This document shows positions 1-9,170 of a stretch of DNA of 64,000 nucleotides, one piece after another; the first letter of the stretch is position 1; each line of letters begins with the position of its first letter. This DNA comes from Oxalobacteraceae bacterium. Its GTDB lineage: Bacteria > Pseudomonadota > Gammaproteobacteria > Burkholderiales > Burkholderiaceae_D. The stretch lies in contig JAUYNR010000012.1 of NCBI GenBank assembly GCA_030698225.1, positions 33,067 to 97,066 on the forward strand. Direction: 5' to 3'. The notes under the pieces were generated by a model. That model ran no database searches and was not told the origin of the DNA. It saw only the letters and a list, made by a program, of their open reading frames with translations. Position numbers and translations under genes: made by a program.

Positions 1-199
1 TCGGCACATTCGTGGCGTTGTTGCTTGGATTCGACGAAATCACAGTGGGTGCGCCTGCGACAACGGTAGTGCCCGCGAGTAAGCTTGCGTTTGCGCTGCC
101 GTCTGAACCACCTCCGCATCCGGCCACAAAAGCGGTCAGCAGCAATGCGGTTATCCATGCCAGTGGTTTGAATAAGCGTTCGAATCTGTTCATTTTCAT
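1..199 (-). CDS. Exported lipoprotein, N-terminal part only (runs off left edge)
   Basis: This minus-strand frame begins at ATG 199 (a second ATG at 193 has better spacing from the GAGGG ribosome site) and stays open to the window edge. The first residues are basic, followed by a hydrophobic stretch ending in a lipobox-like LLTAFVAGC and then a GGGSDGS linker, typical of a type II signal peptide. After about residue 48 the sequence PTVISSNPSNNATNV resembles the start of a bacterial Ig-like (Big_5) domain. In Oxalobacteraceae such starts often precede DUF3494 ice-binding domains; that is family knowledge, and the diagnostic part lies outside the window. Confidence 0.65.
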   Translation of the reverse strand, partial: MKMNRFERLFKPLAWITALLLTAFVAGCGGGSDGSANASLLAGTTVVAGAPTVISSNPSNNATNVP

Positions 200-830
200 T
201 CCCTCTACTTTTGAACCCGCAAGATGCGGGTGGTTGGCCGAGCCCCTGCGGGTGCGACCCGTGCTGCGCTGTATCAAGTTTTCGCCGTTGACATGCTTCA
301 CGACGATGGCGAATACCCGGCCTGGTCCTGGTTTTTCCGGGTCAAAATCGGATCAACTGGCACCGAGGCCGTTGGTCGCTGACAGAGTTGAATTTTCAGA
401 GAAAACAGTCAGGCTAAATAACCGACCGTGAAATGCGTCACCATTTCCAAACTGCAAGGTAATCGCACTATAAAGTTTCCAAAATGGAACTATTTAAGCG
501 TGCGAAGGGAGACTCGTGGCGTCTACTCTGACGATGATTATATGCGGACAGCATGGTCCGCCCATCTATTGGATATGCATTCAGGGAATGCAGGCGTCGG
601 TTGTGGCCATTCTGCAACAGACAAAATTCACTGAAAGACTGGCCTTCAGCTTGCTTCGGGGCCGGCGCTCGCAACCGAACCATGGGTCAGAACTGGTACC
701 GCTACGGCAAACCCGGGTCGCGCTCAGATCCGGCGGCGACAGGCGGTCGCTATATTGCCGTCGAGAAATGCTACCAGAAGGTGAATTTGGTTCGGAAATC
801 CGGCGCCTGTAAGGTTGGCAGCATCCCACC
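200..830. other. Gene-poor stretch between two minus-strand genes
   Basis: No open frame here looks like a protein. Short overlapping frames on both strands have no recognisable domain and no convincing ribosome site. The only interpretable content is a degraded copy of the astB 3' end near 684-770, listed separately. Confidence 0.5.
684..770 (-). pseudogene. Decayed duplicate of the astB (aruB) 3' end
   Basis: The bases from 684 share 15 identical positions with the region at 4115, which holds the stop codon and last codons of astB, then continue with scattered mismatches to a shared TCGCGCTCAG. After a deletion of about 50 bases relative to astB, similarity resumes (agatcc.gcggcgacag.cggtcgc). 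Translated on the minus strand it reads YSDRLSPPDLS, against [11 protein letters not shown] in AstB. The frame is then lost and the real stop is not preserved. This is a remnant, not a gene. It has the same orientation as astB, 3.4 kb away. Confidence 0.6.
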
Positions 831-1298
831 TTAAATACGGGAGAATGCGGAACTATGCAGATCCTGCACCCTGCGAAATTGCACGAGGGTGTCAATGAGG
901 TTTCGTAACTCTTCGAACGATTGATCCGCACCGAACTGATTCGTCCAGCGGTACAAATCTATGAAGCCATCGCCACCCAATGATCTGGAAGCGATATCGA
1001 ATGCTTCATGTGACGCTCCTTCCAATTCACCATCCAGACATTTTATGCACACAAAAGCGATGCGTTTTGCGGGATTGGAAGATTTACAATGGCGCAGCAG
1101 ATTAAACATCTGACCATCATCGAAGTTGACTCCCGCGATAATCACATCAATTGCGTCATTCAGCGCAGTCTTAGCCTTCGCCATAGAGTCGCAAAAAACA
1201 AGATCAAAGTCCCTTCCAAGCGCCTTGGATAACAAAGGAAGGGCTCCGCACGAAACGGCGGTCAGGACGCGCAATGGCTTTCGATTGAGAAGAGGCAT
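831..1298 (-). CDS. Orphan receiver-like protein of unknown function
   Basis: The 155-residue frame starts at ATG 1298 and ends at TAA 831. It has the alternating hydrophobic strand and helix pattern of a response-regulator receiver: PLRVLTAVS (strand 1), FDLVFCDS (strand 2), IDVIIAGVNFDDGQMFNLLRHC (strand 3 and helix 3), RIAFVCIKC (strand 4). The usual acidic pair after strand 1 is missing, and the phospho-acceptor position reads AGVN instead of a clear LxD. It may therefore be a degenerate, non-phosphorylated receiver. No output domain or partner kinase is adjacent. I do not recognise a named family. Confidence 0.55.
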   Translation of the reverse strand: MPLLNRKPLRVLTAVSCGALPLLSKALGRDFDLVFCDSMAKAKTALNDAIDVIIAGVNFDDGQMFNLLRHCKSSNPAKRIAFVCIKCLDGELEGASHEAFDIASRSLGGDGFIDLYRWTNQFGADQSFEELRNLIDTLVQFRRVQDLHSSAFSRI

Positions 1299-1554
1299 AT
1301 CCGATTGGTGTAATAGTGAAGGAGCGGTGCAAGAATAATATAGGAATTAAAGACGGTCGGTTCGGTAACGCACGCAGTTTGCCAACATAAGTGCATTGCA
1401 CAAGACGTCCGCCATAGTTAATTCAATAAGTAAAATTATGGCAGCTCCAAAATCGAACAATGAGCACTCGTTTATCGCGGACAGAGCCTGAAAATCGCAA
1501 CCTGCATGTTATTGCACCGCTTGCGGTCGAACGGCAAATGGTAAACTCGGAAGG

Positions 1555-2067
1555 ATGAAAACAATTTTCTCTTTGATACTGCTCTTTCTGGCAGTAACGA
1601 CTTCCGCTGCATTCGCGAAAACCCCTGATGAAGTCGACGTCGGTAGTATTCTGCGCGAAGCACAGATGCAGGGGCTTTCCGGACCCTCTAGAAGGCTTTC
1701 GGAATTCCGCGGCAAGCCACTGGTCATCAATGTATGGGCCAGTTGGTGCGGCCCTTGCCGACAAGAAATGGGATCACTGGAAAGGCTCTCGCGCCGCTAC
1801 GGGGGAAAGCAGTTTAATGTGATAGGCATATCAACCGATGACTACAGAGACCGCGCCACGGCATTCCTGCAAAAATCCAACATTACATTCAGTAACTTCA
1901 TCGATAGCAAGTTATTCATGGAAAACATGCTGGGAGCCGACCGGATTCCGTTAACGCTGCTGATTGATGCGCAGGGTCGGGTGCTTGGCAAATTCTATGG
2001 CACCAAGGAATGGGATAGCCCTGAAGCATTGGAAGTGATCGCAAAAAAATTTCGTATCAGGCTGTGA
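1555..2067 (+). CDS. TlpA/ResA-type periplasmic thiol-disulfide oxidoreductase
   Basis: This 170-residue protein has a clear cleavable signal peptide (residues 1-21, ending SAAFA) followed by a thioredoxin fold. The active site WCGPC lies at residues 64-68, preceded by LVINVWAS, and the cis-proline loop DRIP is near residue 130, both typical of TlpA-like reductases. Such proteins act in the periplasm, often reducing apocytochrome c or metallochaperone cysteines. No cytochrome c maturation gene is adjacent, so the substrate is unknown. It lies 155 bases upstream of the ABC-2 exporter genes on the same strand. The start is chosen because it gives an intact signal peptide; GGAAGG lies directly before the ATG. 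Confidence 0.85.
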   Translation: MKTIFSLILLFLAVTTSAAFAKTPDEVDVGSILREAQMQGLSGPSRRLSEFRGKPLVINVWASWCGPCRQEMGSLERLSRRYGGKQFNVIGISTDDYRDRATAFLQKSNITFSNFIDSKLFMENMLGADRIPLTLLIDAQGRVLGKFYGTKEWDSPEALEVIAKKFRIRL

Positions 2068-2222
2068 CTTGCCGGATTTCTCGGCAGCCAGACCGGATGC
2101 GCTAAAGCAAGTCAAAGCGATCGAACTATCATCGAATGGCCTTCTATTACCCAGATCCCGAACAGTATCCCGCCCTCTACACAGCAGATGTGTCACCTGC
2201 ATTTACTAAGTCTGATCGGCTC

Positions 2223-3149
2223 ATGCAAAACATCGTATCCATAGCAAATCTCTCCAAGACCTACGCCTCTGGCTACCGGGCCCTCAAAAACATCAATCTG
2301 GACATCCGCCGTGGAGAGATCCTGGCATTGCTCGGTCCAAATGGCGCCGGAAAGACTACGCTGATCAACTGCATCTGCGGAGTCCTCAATATATCCGAGG
2401 GAACGGTCCGGGTCGATGGGCGCGACATTGTCACCGAATTCCGCGCCGCCCTATCCCTGATCGGACTGGTACCGCAAGAACTGACCACCGATGCATTCGA
2501 AACAGTATGGGCGACGGTCTCGTTCAGCCGTGGACTGTTCGGCAAGCCGGCGAATCCCGCATACATCGAAAAAATACTCAAGGATCTGTCGCTATGGGAC
2601 AAGAAGGACAATAAGATCATCACGCTGTCCGGCGGCATGAAGCGTCGTATGCTCATTGCCAAGGCGCTGTCGCATGAACCGCAGATCCTGTTTCTCGACG
2701 AGCCGACCGCTGGCGTCGATGTCAACTTGCGGCACGACATGTGGCAACTGGTGCGTTCTCTGCGGGATAGCGGTGTGACCATAATCCTGACCACCCACTA
2801 CATTGACGAAGCCGAAGAGATGGCCGACAGAATCGGCGTGATCAGCAAGGGCGAGATCATCCTGATCGAGGACAAGACGGAACTGATGCGAAAACTTGGC
2901 AAGAAACTGCTGACGCTGCAGTTGGAGAAACCGCTGGCCCGCATCCCGGCCGAACTTGCCGCCTACCGCCTGAATCTATCGAGCGACGGCAGCCAGTTGA
3001 TCTATACCTATGACACTGACGGTGAACGCGTCACCATCGTTTCGCTGCTCAACGCCCTGACCGAAGCGGGGATCGGATTCAAGGACATCCAAACGACACA
3101 AAGCTCGCTTGAAGATATTTTCGTCAACCTGATCAAGGACGAACGATGA
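2223..3149 (+). CDS. ABC-2 type exporter ATP-binding protein (YadG-like)
   Basis: ATP-binding subunit of an ABC exporter. Starting at ATG 2223 (the frame is open from 2136, but homologs begin near [14 protein letters not shown]) gives 308 residues. The Walker A motif GPNGAGKTT is at residues 38-46. The Q-loop (VPQEL), the signature LSGGMKRR, Walker B ([12 protein letters not shown]) and the H-loop (TTHY) follow in the normal order. The C-terminal extension after residue 220 resembles the regulatory tail of the CcmA/YadG family. The stop overlaps the permease start (ATGA), so the two are translationally coupled. The substrate is not known. Confidence 0.9.
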   Translation: MQNIVSIANLSKTYASGYRALKNINLDIRRGEILALLGPNGAGKTTLINCICGVLNISEGTVRVDGRDIVTEFRAALSLIGLVPQELTTDAFETVWATVSFSRGLFGKPANPAYIEKILKDLSLWDKKDNKIITLSGGMKRRMLIAKALSHEPQILFLDEPTAGVDVNLRHDMWQLVRSLRDSGVTIILTTHYIDEAEEMADRIGVISKGEIILIEDKTELMRKLGKKLLTLQLEKPLARIPAELAAYRLNLSSDGSQLIYTYDTDGERVTIVSLLNALTEAGIGFKDIQTTQSSLEDIFVNLIKDER

Positions 3150-3907
3150 ACTTCCACGCAATCCGTGCAATGTACCTGTTCGAGATGGCGCGCGCCTGGC
3201 GGACCGTACTGCAGAGCATCGTCGCCCCTGTGATTTCGACGTCGCTGTATTTCGTGGTGTTCGGAGCCGCGATAGGCTCGCGCATCGCCGAGATCGACGG
3301 TATCAGCTATGGTGCATTTATCGTCCCGGGATTGGTCATGTTGTCGTTGCTTACGCAAAGCGTCTCCAATGCCTCTTTTGGAATTTTTTTCCCGAAGTTC
3401 ACCGGAACCATCTATGAACTGCTGTCGGCGCCAGTCTCGTATCGGGAGATCGTGCTGAGCTATGTCGGGGCCGCCGCGACGAAATCGATACTTCTCGGCC
3501 TGATCATCTTGGCTACCGCGGGGCTATTCGTTCCGCTGCAAGTGCTGCATCCCGTTTGGATGGTGCTGTTCCTCGTACTGACGGCCGTGACCTTCAGTCT
3601 GTTCGGTTTCATCATCGGTATTTGGGCCGACAATTTCGAGAAACTTCAACTGGTTCCGCTGCTGATAATCACGCCACTGACCTTCCTCGGTGGCAGCTTC
3701 TATTCGATCAAGATGCTGCCGCCGATCTGGCACACGATTAGCTTGTTCAACCCGGTGGTTTACCTGATCAGCGGATTCCGCTGGAGTTTCTACGGAAATG
3801 CCGATGTGAGTATTGCGGTCAGCCTCACCATGACCGTCGTGTTTCTGGCCGCCTTCCTGGCGATCGTGGCGTGGATCTTCAAGACCGGGTACCGACTCAA
3901 GTATTAA
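3146..3907 (+). CDS. ABC-2 type exporter permease (YadH-like)
   Basis: A 253-residue inner-membrane permease with about six hydrophobic segments and the ABC-2 signature region [22 protein letters not shown] followed by [12 protein letters not shown]. This organisation is typical of YadH/NodJ-type permeases, which dimerise and pair with two ATPase subunits. It begins inside the stop codon of the ATPase gene (ATGA overlap), forming a compact two-gene operon, possibly read together with the upstream TlpA-like gene. The substrate cannot be deduced from the sequence. Confidence 0.9.
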   Translation: MNFHAIRAMYLFEMARAWRTVLQSIVAPVISTSLYFVVFGAAIGSRIAEIDGISYGAFIVPGLVMLSLLTQSVSNASFGIFFPKFTGTIYELLSAPVSYREIVLSYVGAAATKSILLGLIILATAGLFVPLQVLHPVWMVLFLVLTAVTFSLFGFIIGIWADNFEKLQLVPLLIITPLTFLGGSFYSIKMLPPIWHTISLFNPVVYLISGFRWSFYGNADVSIAVSLTMTVVFLAAFLAIVAWIFKTGYRLKY

Positions 3908-4116
3908 CGTGGTTTTCTAGTCCAACGCCTCGGAAACTGTGCGCCTGGCTCTGCCTTGCGGTGTCAGTTCAACAACTTATTGAACATTACCCAAAGTCGG
4001 ATCATGCCTGTCACATAGCGGCCATTGGGCATGCAACTGCGCTGGAAGACCGACCTTCAACCTGCGAGGTTTCGAAATCGACGCCCCTCCCGAGAAGACT
4101 CCGGTCCGGGCGCCGG

Positions 4117-5457
4117 TCAGAACTGGTACAGCCCCGGCAGGTCCAGGATCGCGCTCAGTTGCTCCAGTGCGGTCTGGATCTCGAGCGCCAGCAGCGGATC
4201 GGCCAGATCCTGCGGCGACAGCCGGTCGCGATAATGGCGCTCCACCCAGGCCACCAGGCTCGCATACAGGCTTTCGGTCATGACCACGCCCTGGTGCATC
4301 GCTGCCGCCTCGGCGGCGCTCAGCGCAACCCGCAGCCGCAGGCAGGCCGGGCCGCCGCCGTTGCGCATGCTTTGGCGCAGATCGAAACTGATCAATTCAT
4401 CGATCGGCCCGCCTCCGGCCACCAGCTCTTGCAGATACTGCGCGACCGCCGGGTTTTCCTGGCATTCCTGCGGCACCACCAGCGCCATCCGGCCATCCGG
4501 CTTTGACAGCAGCTGGCTGTTGAACAAATAGCTCGACACCGCATCGGCGACCGATACTTGCGCGCCATCGACCCGGATCGGCTGCAATTCGGCGCCGGCA
4601 TCGGCCAGCGCATGCTGCAGCGCGGAAATCGCAGCGGCTTCGTCGCGGAACGCCTGCTGGTGGTAGAACAGCACATTGCCATTGCCGACCGCAATCACGT
4701 CGTTGTGGAACACGCCCTGATCGATCACCGCCGGATCCTGCTGGAGGTACACGGTGCGCTGCGGCTGCAGGCCGTGCAAGCGCGCCACCGCCTGGCTGGC
4801 CTCCAGCGTCTGGCGCGCCGGGAAGCGCTGCGGCGCCGCCGCGGCAGCATCGAACTCGACCCTGCCGTACACGAACATCTCTACTCCGGCCCCGCCATGC
4901 GCGGCGCACAGCCGGGTGTGGTTGGCCGCGCCCTCGTCGCCGAACGCCGGCGTGGCAGGCAGCGCATCATGCACCGCAAAGCGCGTCCCATCCCTGAAAA
5001 TCGAACGCAGCGTGCGGGCGGTCTGGGTATGTTCATACGAGCGGTGCAGCTTGCTGTTCAGATTGGCCACCGTGAAATGCACGCGGCCGTCCCCGCTATC
5101 GGCCGACGGGCTGACGGTGGCCGCGTTCGCGCTCCACATCGGCGACGCCGAATAGGCGCAGGCCAGAATCACCGGCGCCTCGCTGGCGGCGCGCGCCAGC
5201 ACGTCGGCATCGCTACCGCCGAAGCCGATGCTGCGCAGCAGCCTGAAATCGGGCCGCAACTGCGGCGGCAGCACTGCCTGGGCGAAGCCGCGCGCCGCCA
5301 GCGCGCGCATCTTGGCCAAGCCCTGCAGCGCCGCCTGCTTCGGATTGGAAGTGCTTTTGACATTATTGAACGAGGCGACATTGCCAAACGACAGGCCGGC
5401 GTAATTGTGCGTAGGGCCGACCAGGCCGTCAAAATTGAATTCGCGTGTGGTGTGCAT
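4117..5457 (-). CDS. astB: N-succinylarginine dihydrolase
   Basis: Second enzyme of the arginine succinyltransferase (AST) pathway: hydrolyses N2-succinylarginine to N2-succinylornithine, ammonia and carbon dioxide in the cytoplasm. The 446-residue product has the expected family length. It begins with the family N-terminus [18 protein letters not shown] and carries a conserved region around [12 protein letters not shown] near residue 370, which holds the catalytic cysteine. The C-terminus is LDLPGLYQF, as in AstB proteins. It is the last gene of the aruC-F-G-D-B run and is separated from aruD by a 130-base gap filled by a nested palindrome. A decayed copy of its 3' end lies near 684-770. Confidence 0.95.
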   Translation of the reverse strand: MHTTREFNFDGLVGPTHNYAGLSFGNVASFNNVKSTSNPKQAALQGLAKMRALAARGFAQAVLPPQLRPDFRLLRSIGFGGSDADVLARAASEAPVILACAYSASPMWSANAATVSPSADSGDGRVHFTVANLNSKLHRSYEHTQTARTLRSIFRDGTRFAVHDALPATPAFGDEGAANHTRLCAAHGGAGVEMFVYGRVEFDAAAAAPQRFPARQTLEASQAVARLHGLQPQRTVYLQQDPAVIDQGVFHNDVIAVGNGNVLFYHQQAFRDEAAAISALQHALADAGAELQPIRVDGAQVSVADAVSSYLFNSQLLSKPDGRMALVVPQECQENPAVAQYLQELVAGGGPIDELISFDLRQSMRNGGGPACLRLRVALSAAEAAAMHQGVVMTESLYASLVAWVERHYRDRLSPQDLADPLLALEIQTALEQLSAILDLPGLYQF

Positions 5458-5491
5458 GATTTTTTTCGAGGTAGGTGACGAATCGGAATCG

Positions 5492-5574
5492 GTAGGTCGG
5501 GTTAGCGATAGCGTAACCCGACATTCTCAGCCGCAAATGTCGGGTTACGCGATGAAGCCGCTAACCCGACCTAC
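5492..5574. repeat. Nested palindromic REP/BIME-like element between astD and astB
   Basis: Two nested perfect inverted repeats: an outer 15-bp arm (GTAGGTCGGGTTAGC, 5492-5506, against 5560-5574) and an inner 13-bp arm (5511-5523 against 5538-5550). The arms are also variants of each other (TCGGGTTA core), so each half can fold on its own. This core is typical of REP-like intergenic elements seen in many betaproteobacteria. Placed between astD and astB, it could stabilise or attenuate the operon mRNA. No RAYT transposase is in the window. Confidence 0.75.
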
Positions 5575-5586
5575 AAAAACAGGTAA

Positions 5587-7053
5587 TTAGAAATGCAATC
5601 CGGGCGACAGCTGTTGCGGCATTTCCAGCACCGCATTCTCGATCGACGCCACCGGATACGCGCAGTAATCGGCCGCGTAATACGCGCTGGGACGATGGTT
5701 GCCGGATTTGCCGATGCCGCCGAACGGCGCGCTACTGGCGGCGCCGGTGGTCGGCCGGTTCCAGTTGACGATGCCGGCCCGGGCGCCGTCCAGGAACTGT
5801 TGCCACAGCGCTGTATCGTCCGACAGCAGGCCGGCGGCCAGCCCGTATTCGGTTGCGTTGGCCGCTGCCAGCGCCGCATCGAAGCTGGCCACGCGCACTA
5901 CCTGCAGCAGCGGGCCGAACCATTCTTCGTCCGGAATTCCTTGCACGCCGGTAACGTCGACGATGCCGGGCGAGAGCAAGCCGGTATTCTTGGCGAGCTG
6001 GCGCATTTCGAGCAGCATGCTGGCGCCGCGCGCGACCAGCCCGGCTTGCGCGGCCAGCAGTTTTTCGGCGACTTTCGCTGACACCACCGGCCCCATGAAC
6101 GGCGCCGGCGACGCATCCGACGCGCCGACCGTGATTCTGCCGGCGACGTCAACCAGGCGTGCAATGAAGGCTTGCCCGCGGGCCGAATCCTCGACGATCA
6201 AGCGCCGCGCGCAGGTGCAGCGCTGGCCGGCGCTGACGAAAGCCGAAAAAATCGCATGATGCACCGCTGCATCGAGATCTTCCACATCCCATGCCACCAG
6301 CGCATTGTTGCCGCCCATTTCCAGCGCCAGCATCTTGCCCGGCTGGCCGGCGAACTGCCGGTGCAGGATCGCGCCAACCTGGTAGCTGCCGGTAAACAGG
6401 ATGCCGTCGAGTTGCGGATGCCGCGCCAGCGCCTCGCCGGTGGCGCGGGCGCCGTTGACCAGGTTCAGCACGCCGTCCGGCAAGCCGGCGCGCTGCCACA
6501 GCTGGACCGTCCTGATCGCGGTTTGCGGCGCATATTCGCTCGGCTTGAAGACGATCGCGTTGCCGGCGATCAGGGCCGGCACGATGTGGCCGTTGGGCAA
6601 ATGGCCGGGGAAATTGTACGGGCCCAGCACCCCGAACACGCCGTGCGGCCGGTGCCGCAGCACCGCGCTGCCGTCGGCCACCGCGGCCTGGGTCTGGCCG
6701 GTGCGGGCCTGGTAAGACTGGACCGAAATGTCGACCTTGCCGGCCATGCTGGCAACTTCGGTGCGCGCTTCCCACAGCGGCTTGCCGACTTCCAGCGCAA
6801 TCAGGCCGGCCAGCTGTTCGGCGTTTTCCCTGAGCAGATCGCGAAAGCGCTGGCAGACCGCGATCCGCGCTTCCAGCTGCGTGCGCGACCAGAGCCGGAA
6901 ACCGGCGCGGGCGGCCTGGCAGGCGTCATCGACGTCGGCCGGCGTCGCAGCCGCGCCGCTCCAGACCGTGTCGCCATTGGCGGGATTGATGACATCGAAC
7001 AATTCGCCGTGTCCGGCAAGCCACTGGCCGTTGATGAAATGGGCTGACGTCAT
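5587..7053 (-). CDS. astD: N-succinylglutamate 5-semialdehyde dehydrogenase
   Basis: Fourth AST pathway enzyme: oxidises succinylglutamic semialdehyde to N-succinylglutamate using NAD. The 488 residues match the family length. Visible aldehyde dehydrogenase features are the NAD-binding segment GVLGPYNFPGHLPNGHIVPALIAGN, FTGSYQVG, the general base region ALEMGGNNALV and the catalytic cysteine in SAGQRCTCARRL. The start ATG overlaps the stop codon of the upstream aruG/astA gene (ATGA), so translation is coupled. Confidence 0.95.
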   Translation of the reverse strand: MTSAHFINGQWLAGHGELFDVINPANGDTVWSGAAATPADVDDACQAARAGFRLWSRTQLEARIAVCQRFRDLLRENAEQLAGLIALEVGKPLWEARTEVASMAGKVDISVQSYQARTGQTQAAVADGSAVLRHRPHGVFGVLGPYNFPGHLPNGHIVPALIAGNAIVFKPSEYAPQTAIRTVQLWQRAGLPDGVLNLVNGARATGEALARHPQLDGILFTGSYQVGAILHRQFAGQPGKMLALEMGGNNALVAWDVEDLDAAVHHAIFSAFVSAGQRCTCARRLIVEDSARGQAFIARLVDVAGRITVGASDASPAPFMGPVVSAKVAEKLLAAQAGLVARGASMLLEMRQLAKNTGLLSPGIVDVTGVQGIPDEEWFGPLLQVVRVASFDAALAAANATEYGLAAGLLSDDTALWQQFLDGARAGIVNWNRPTTGAASSAPFGGIGKSGNHRPSAYYAADYCAYPVASIENAVLEMPQQLSPGLHF

Positions 7054-8087
7054 GGGTGTTTCCTTGCGTTGAGTGTCATGGTGCGAACCGGGTCGCCGGC
7101 GCTGCAGGCCAGCAGTTTGCGCTCGGACGCGCAGAGGGCAATGCGCGCCGATTGCGGCTGCGCCTGCGTGACGATGATGCGGAAGTCGCGCAGCACGGTA
7201 TTGGCCACCAGCACCGGATTGGCAGCCGCCTCGGCAACTTCTTGCGCTGCCGGTGCAATGATCGCCAGCGCACTCTCGCGCAGCGCGCGCAGCTCGCTCA
7301 CCCGCGCCTGCAGCACCGGGCCGGCATCGAAAATATCGACATAACCTTCGTAGTACATGCCTTCCTGCTCCAGCAGCCGGCGCGCCGGCGCAGTGGCGAC
7401 ATGCACCCGGCCGATCACGTCCTGCGCTTCCTGCGGCAGATAATCGACATACAGCGGATAGCGCGGCATCAGTTCGGCAATGAACGATTTTTTGCCCAAG
7501 CTGGTCAGGTCGTCGACATGGTTGAAATCCATCTTGAAAAAATGCCGCCCCAGGCTTTCATAAAACGGCGAAGTGCCGTCCGGATGCTGGAATCCGCGCA
7601 TTTCGGCGATCAGCTTGGCATTGAACAGATGCGGGAACTGGGCGATGAACAGCAAGCGGCTCTTCGACAGCAGCTTGCCGTTGGTGCCGCCGCGATAATC
7701 CGGATGCAGGAACAGCGAACACAGCTCGCTGGTGCCGGTCAGGTCGTTCGACAGATACAAGGTCTCCATCTGCGAAAAGACACCGAGTTCCCGGCTCGAA
7801 TGCACCAGCGTGCCGATCCGGTAGTTGTAGAACGGCTCTTCCAGGCCGACCGCGCTCTTGATCGCGCAAATGCCGGCCAACCGGCCATTCGACGTATCTT
7901 CCATCACGAACACATAATCGCGCTGGGTCGGCGCGATCTGCTCGGCAAACGACGCGCAGGCGATTTCCAGCCGCTGCCCCAGCATCTTGCGGTCCGGCTT
8001 CAGCGTCGTCATGCCGCTGCCGACCTGGCTGGCCAGATCCAGCATGCCTTCCAGATCCTGCTCTTGAATCGCGCGTACAACCAGCAT
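7050..8087 (-). CDS. aruG: Arginine/ornithine N-succinyltransferase, beta subunit
   Basis: First AST step: transfers succinyl from succinyl-CoA to arginine (AstA family; AruG in two-subunit enzymes). The reading frame is open far upstream, but the protein begins at ATG 8087 (MLVVRAIQEQDLEGML) behind a GAGGT ribosome site, giving 345 residues, the family length. Diagnostic stretches are QVGSGMTTLKPD, the GNAT-like core SELCSLFLHPDYRGGTNGKLLSKSRLLFIA and FDAGPVLQA. It follows the paralogous aruF by 8 bases, consistent with a heteromeric enzyme. Confidence 0.93.
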   Translation of the reverse strand: MLVVRAIQEQDLEGMLDLASQVGSGMTTLKPDRKMLGQRLEIACASFAEQIAPTQRDYVFVMEDTSNGRLAGICAIKSAVGLEEPFYNYRIGTLVHSSRELGVFSQMETLYLSNDLTGTSELCSLFLHPDYRGGTNGKLLSKSRLLFIAQFPHLFNAKLIAEMRGFQHPDGTSPFYESLGRHFFKMDFNHVDDLTSLGKKSFIAELMPRYPLYVDYLPQEAQDVIGRVHVATAPARRLLEQEGMYYEGYVDIFDAGPVLQARVSELRALRESALAIIAPAAQEVAEAAANPVLVANTVLRDFRIIVTQAQPQSARIALCASERKLLACSAGDPVRTMTLNARKHP

Positions 8088-8095
8088 TTCCGACC

Positions 8096-9139
8096 TCACA
8101 ATCTGACACATAAAACGGGTTCGCCCGCGGCCAGCTTCAGGCTTTTCAGTACCTGCGGCGGCAGCCGGGGGCCGTCCGCATGTTCCAGCGGCGCGCAATC
8201 GAACAGGGTGGCGCGAAAATCGTCCGCTCTGGCGGTGGCCAGCAAATAGGTGACCGGCACAGCCGCATCGGCAGCATCGGCAGCCGGCGGCAACAGCGCC
8301 GCCACCGTCCGCATGAACGAGCTCGAAAACGAGCGCAGCGCATGCTTGTGCGCCTGCAGGATCGGCCCGCCGTCGAAGATGTCGATGTATTCGTCCGGCT
8401 CGAAGCCTTCTTCCGACAGCAGCCGGAATGGCAGCTCGCCCTCCGGATGGATCTGCCCCATCACCGCCTGCGCGTCGCCCGGCAGCAGCGGCACATACAC
8501 CGGGTAATGCGGCATCAGTTCGACGATCAGCGTGCGGTTGCGGGCGCCTTCGATCAAGCGTTCGGCTTCCAGGAAATCCATCTGGAAAAACTTGCGTCCG
8601 AGCGCCTCCCAGAACGGCGAACCCGCCTGGCTGTCGGTGATGCCGGCCAGTGACACGAAGAAACGGTCGCCGAAGCGCTGCGGCAGCAGCGCCGCAAACA
8701 GCAGCCGGGCCCGCGACAGCAGGGCCGCTTCCTGGCTGCCGTTGCACCAGCCGCGCACGAAAAAGCCCGACAACTGCGAATGGCTGGTCAACTCCGAACA
8801 CAGCGTCAGCGCATGCACGCTGTGGCTGATGTTGAGGTCGCGCGAGACTTGCTGCATGACGTCGTTGCGGAACGCGAAATAGGTGCCGTTCGAACCGGCG
8901 GTGGCCGAAATCGCGGCGGCGCCGGCGATCGACTGGTCCAGCGTCGACTCCAGCACGAACATGTACGATTCCTCGCTCGGTATCACCACCGGGGTCGCGA
9001 ACGACGCGATCGAGCGCTCGACCGCGCGCGTAATCGCCGCCAGCGTTCTGGGCAAGGTATGCACGCCGGGCGAGGCGACTGCCGCCAGCGAGGCAAGCGC
9101 TGCGATATCGGAAACTTCTACTGGCCGCACAATGTACAC
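8096..9139 (-). CDS. aruF: Arginine/ornithine N-succinyltransferase, alpha subunit
   Basis: Paralogous partner of AruG in the succinyl-CoA-dependent arginine/ornithine succinyltransferase. The frame is open to 9250, but the family N-terminus (YIVRPVEVSD) points to GTG 9139, preceded by GGAG at proper spacing, giving 347 residues. AstA-family signatures are present in variant form: SELTSHSQLSGFFV in place of the PDYRGG core, GSPFWEALGRKFFQMDF, and FDGGPILQAHKH. Upstream regions encoded before the GTG have the composition of a shadow frame. It lies between aruC and aruG. Confidence 0.9.
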   Translation of the reverse strand: MYIVRPVEVSDIAALASLAAVASPGVHTLPRTLAAITRAVERSIASFATPVVIPSEESYMFVLESTLDQSIAGAAAISATAGSNGTYFAFRNDVMQQVSRDLNISHSVHALTLCSELTSHSQLSGFFVRGWCNGSQEAALLSRARLLFAALLPQRFGDRFFVSLAGITDSQAGSPFWEALGRKFFQMDFLEAERLIEGARNRTLIVELMPHYPVYVPLLPGDAQAVMGQIHPEGELPFRLLSEEGFEPDEYIDIFDGGPILQAHKHALRSFSSSFMRTVAALLPPAADAADAAVPVTYLLATARADDFRATLFDCAPLEHADGPRLPPQVLKSLKLAAGEPVLCVRL

Positions 9140-9170
9140 AGGCTTCTCCAATCCAATCAAAGGCAGTGCG

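Noticed and set aside
12..431. Plus-strand frame at the left edge
   Set aside because: It is opposite a minus-strand lipoprotein start with a signal peptide, lipobox and ribosome site, and shows no domain.
581..931. Minus-strand frame covering the astB remnant
   Set aside because: Its only recognisable segment is the duplicated astB tail; the rest is shadow composition, so it was recorded as a remnant and not as a gene.
4558..5478. Long plus-strand open frame opposite astB
   Set aside because: It is an arginine-rich, low-complexity shadow of astB, without a domain or ribosome site. The minus-strand protein is a full-length family match.
8088..8801. Upstream extension of the aruG frame
   Set aside because: The stretch is alanine/arginine-rich and antisense-like in composition, and overlaps the coding frame of aruF. 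Homologs begin at 8087, where there is a ribosome site.
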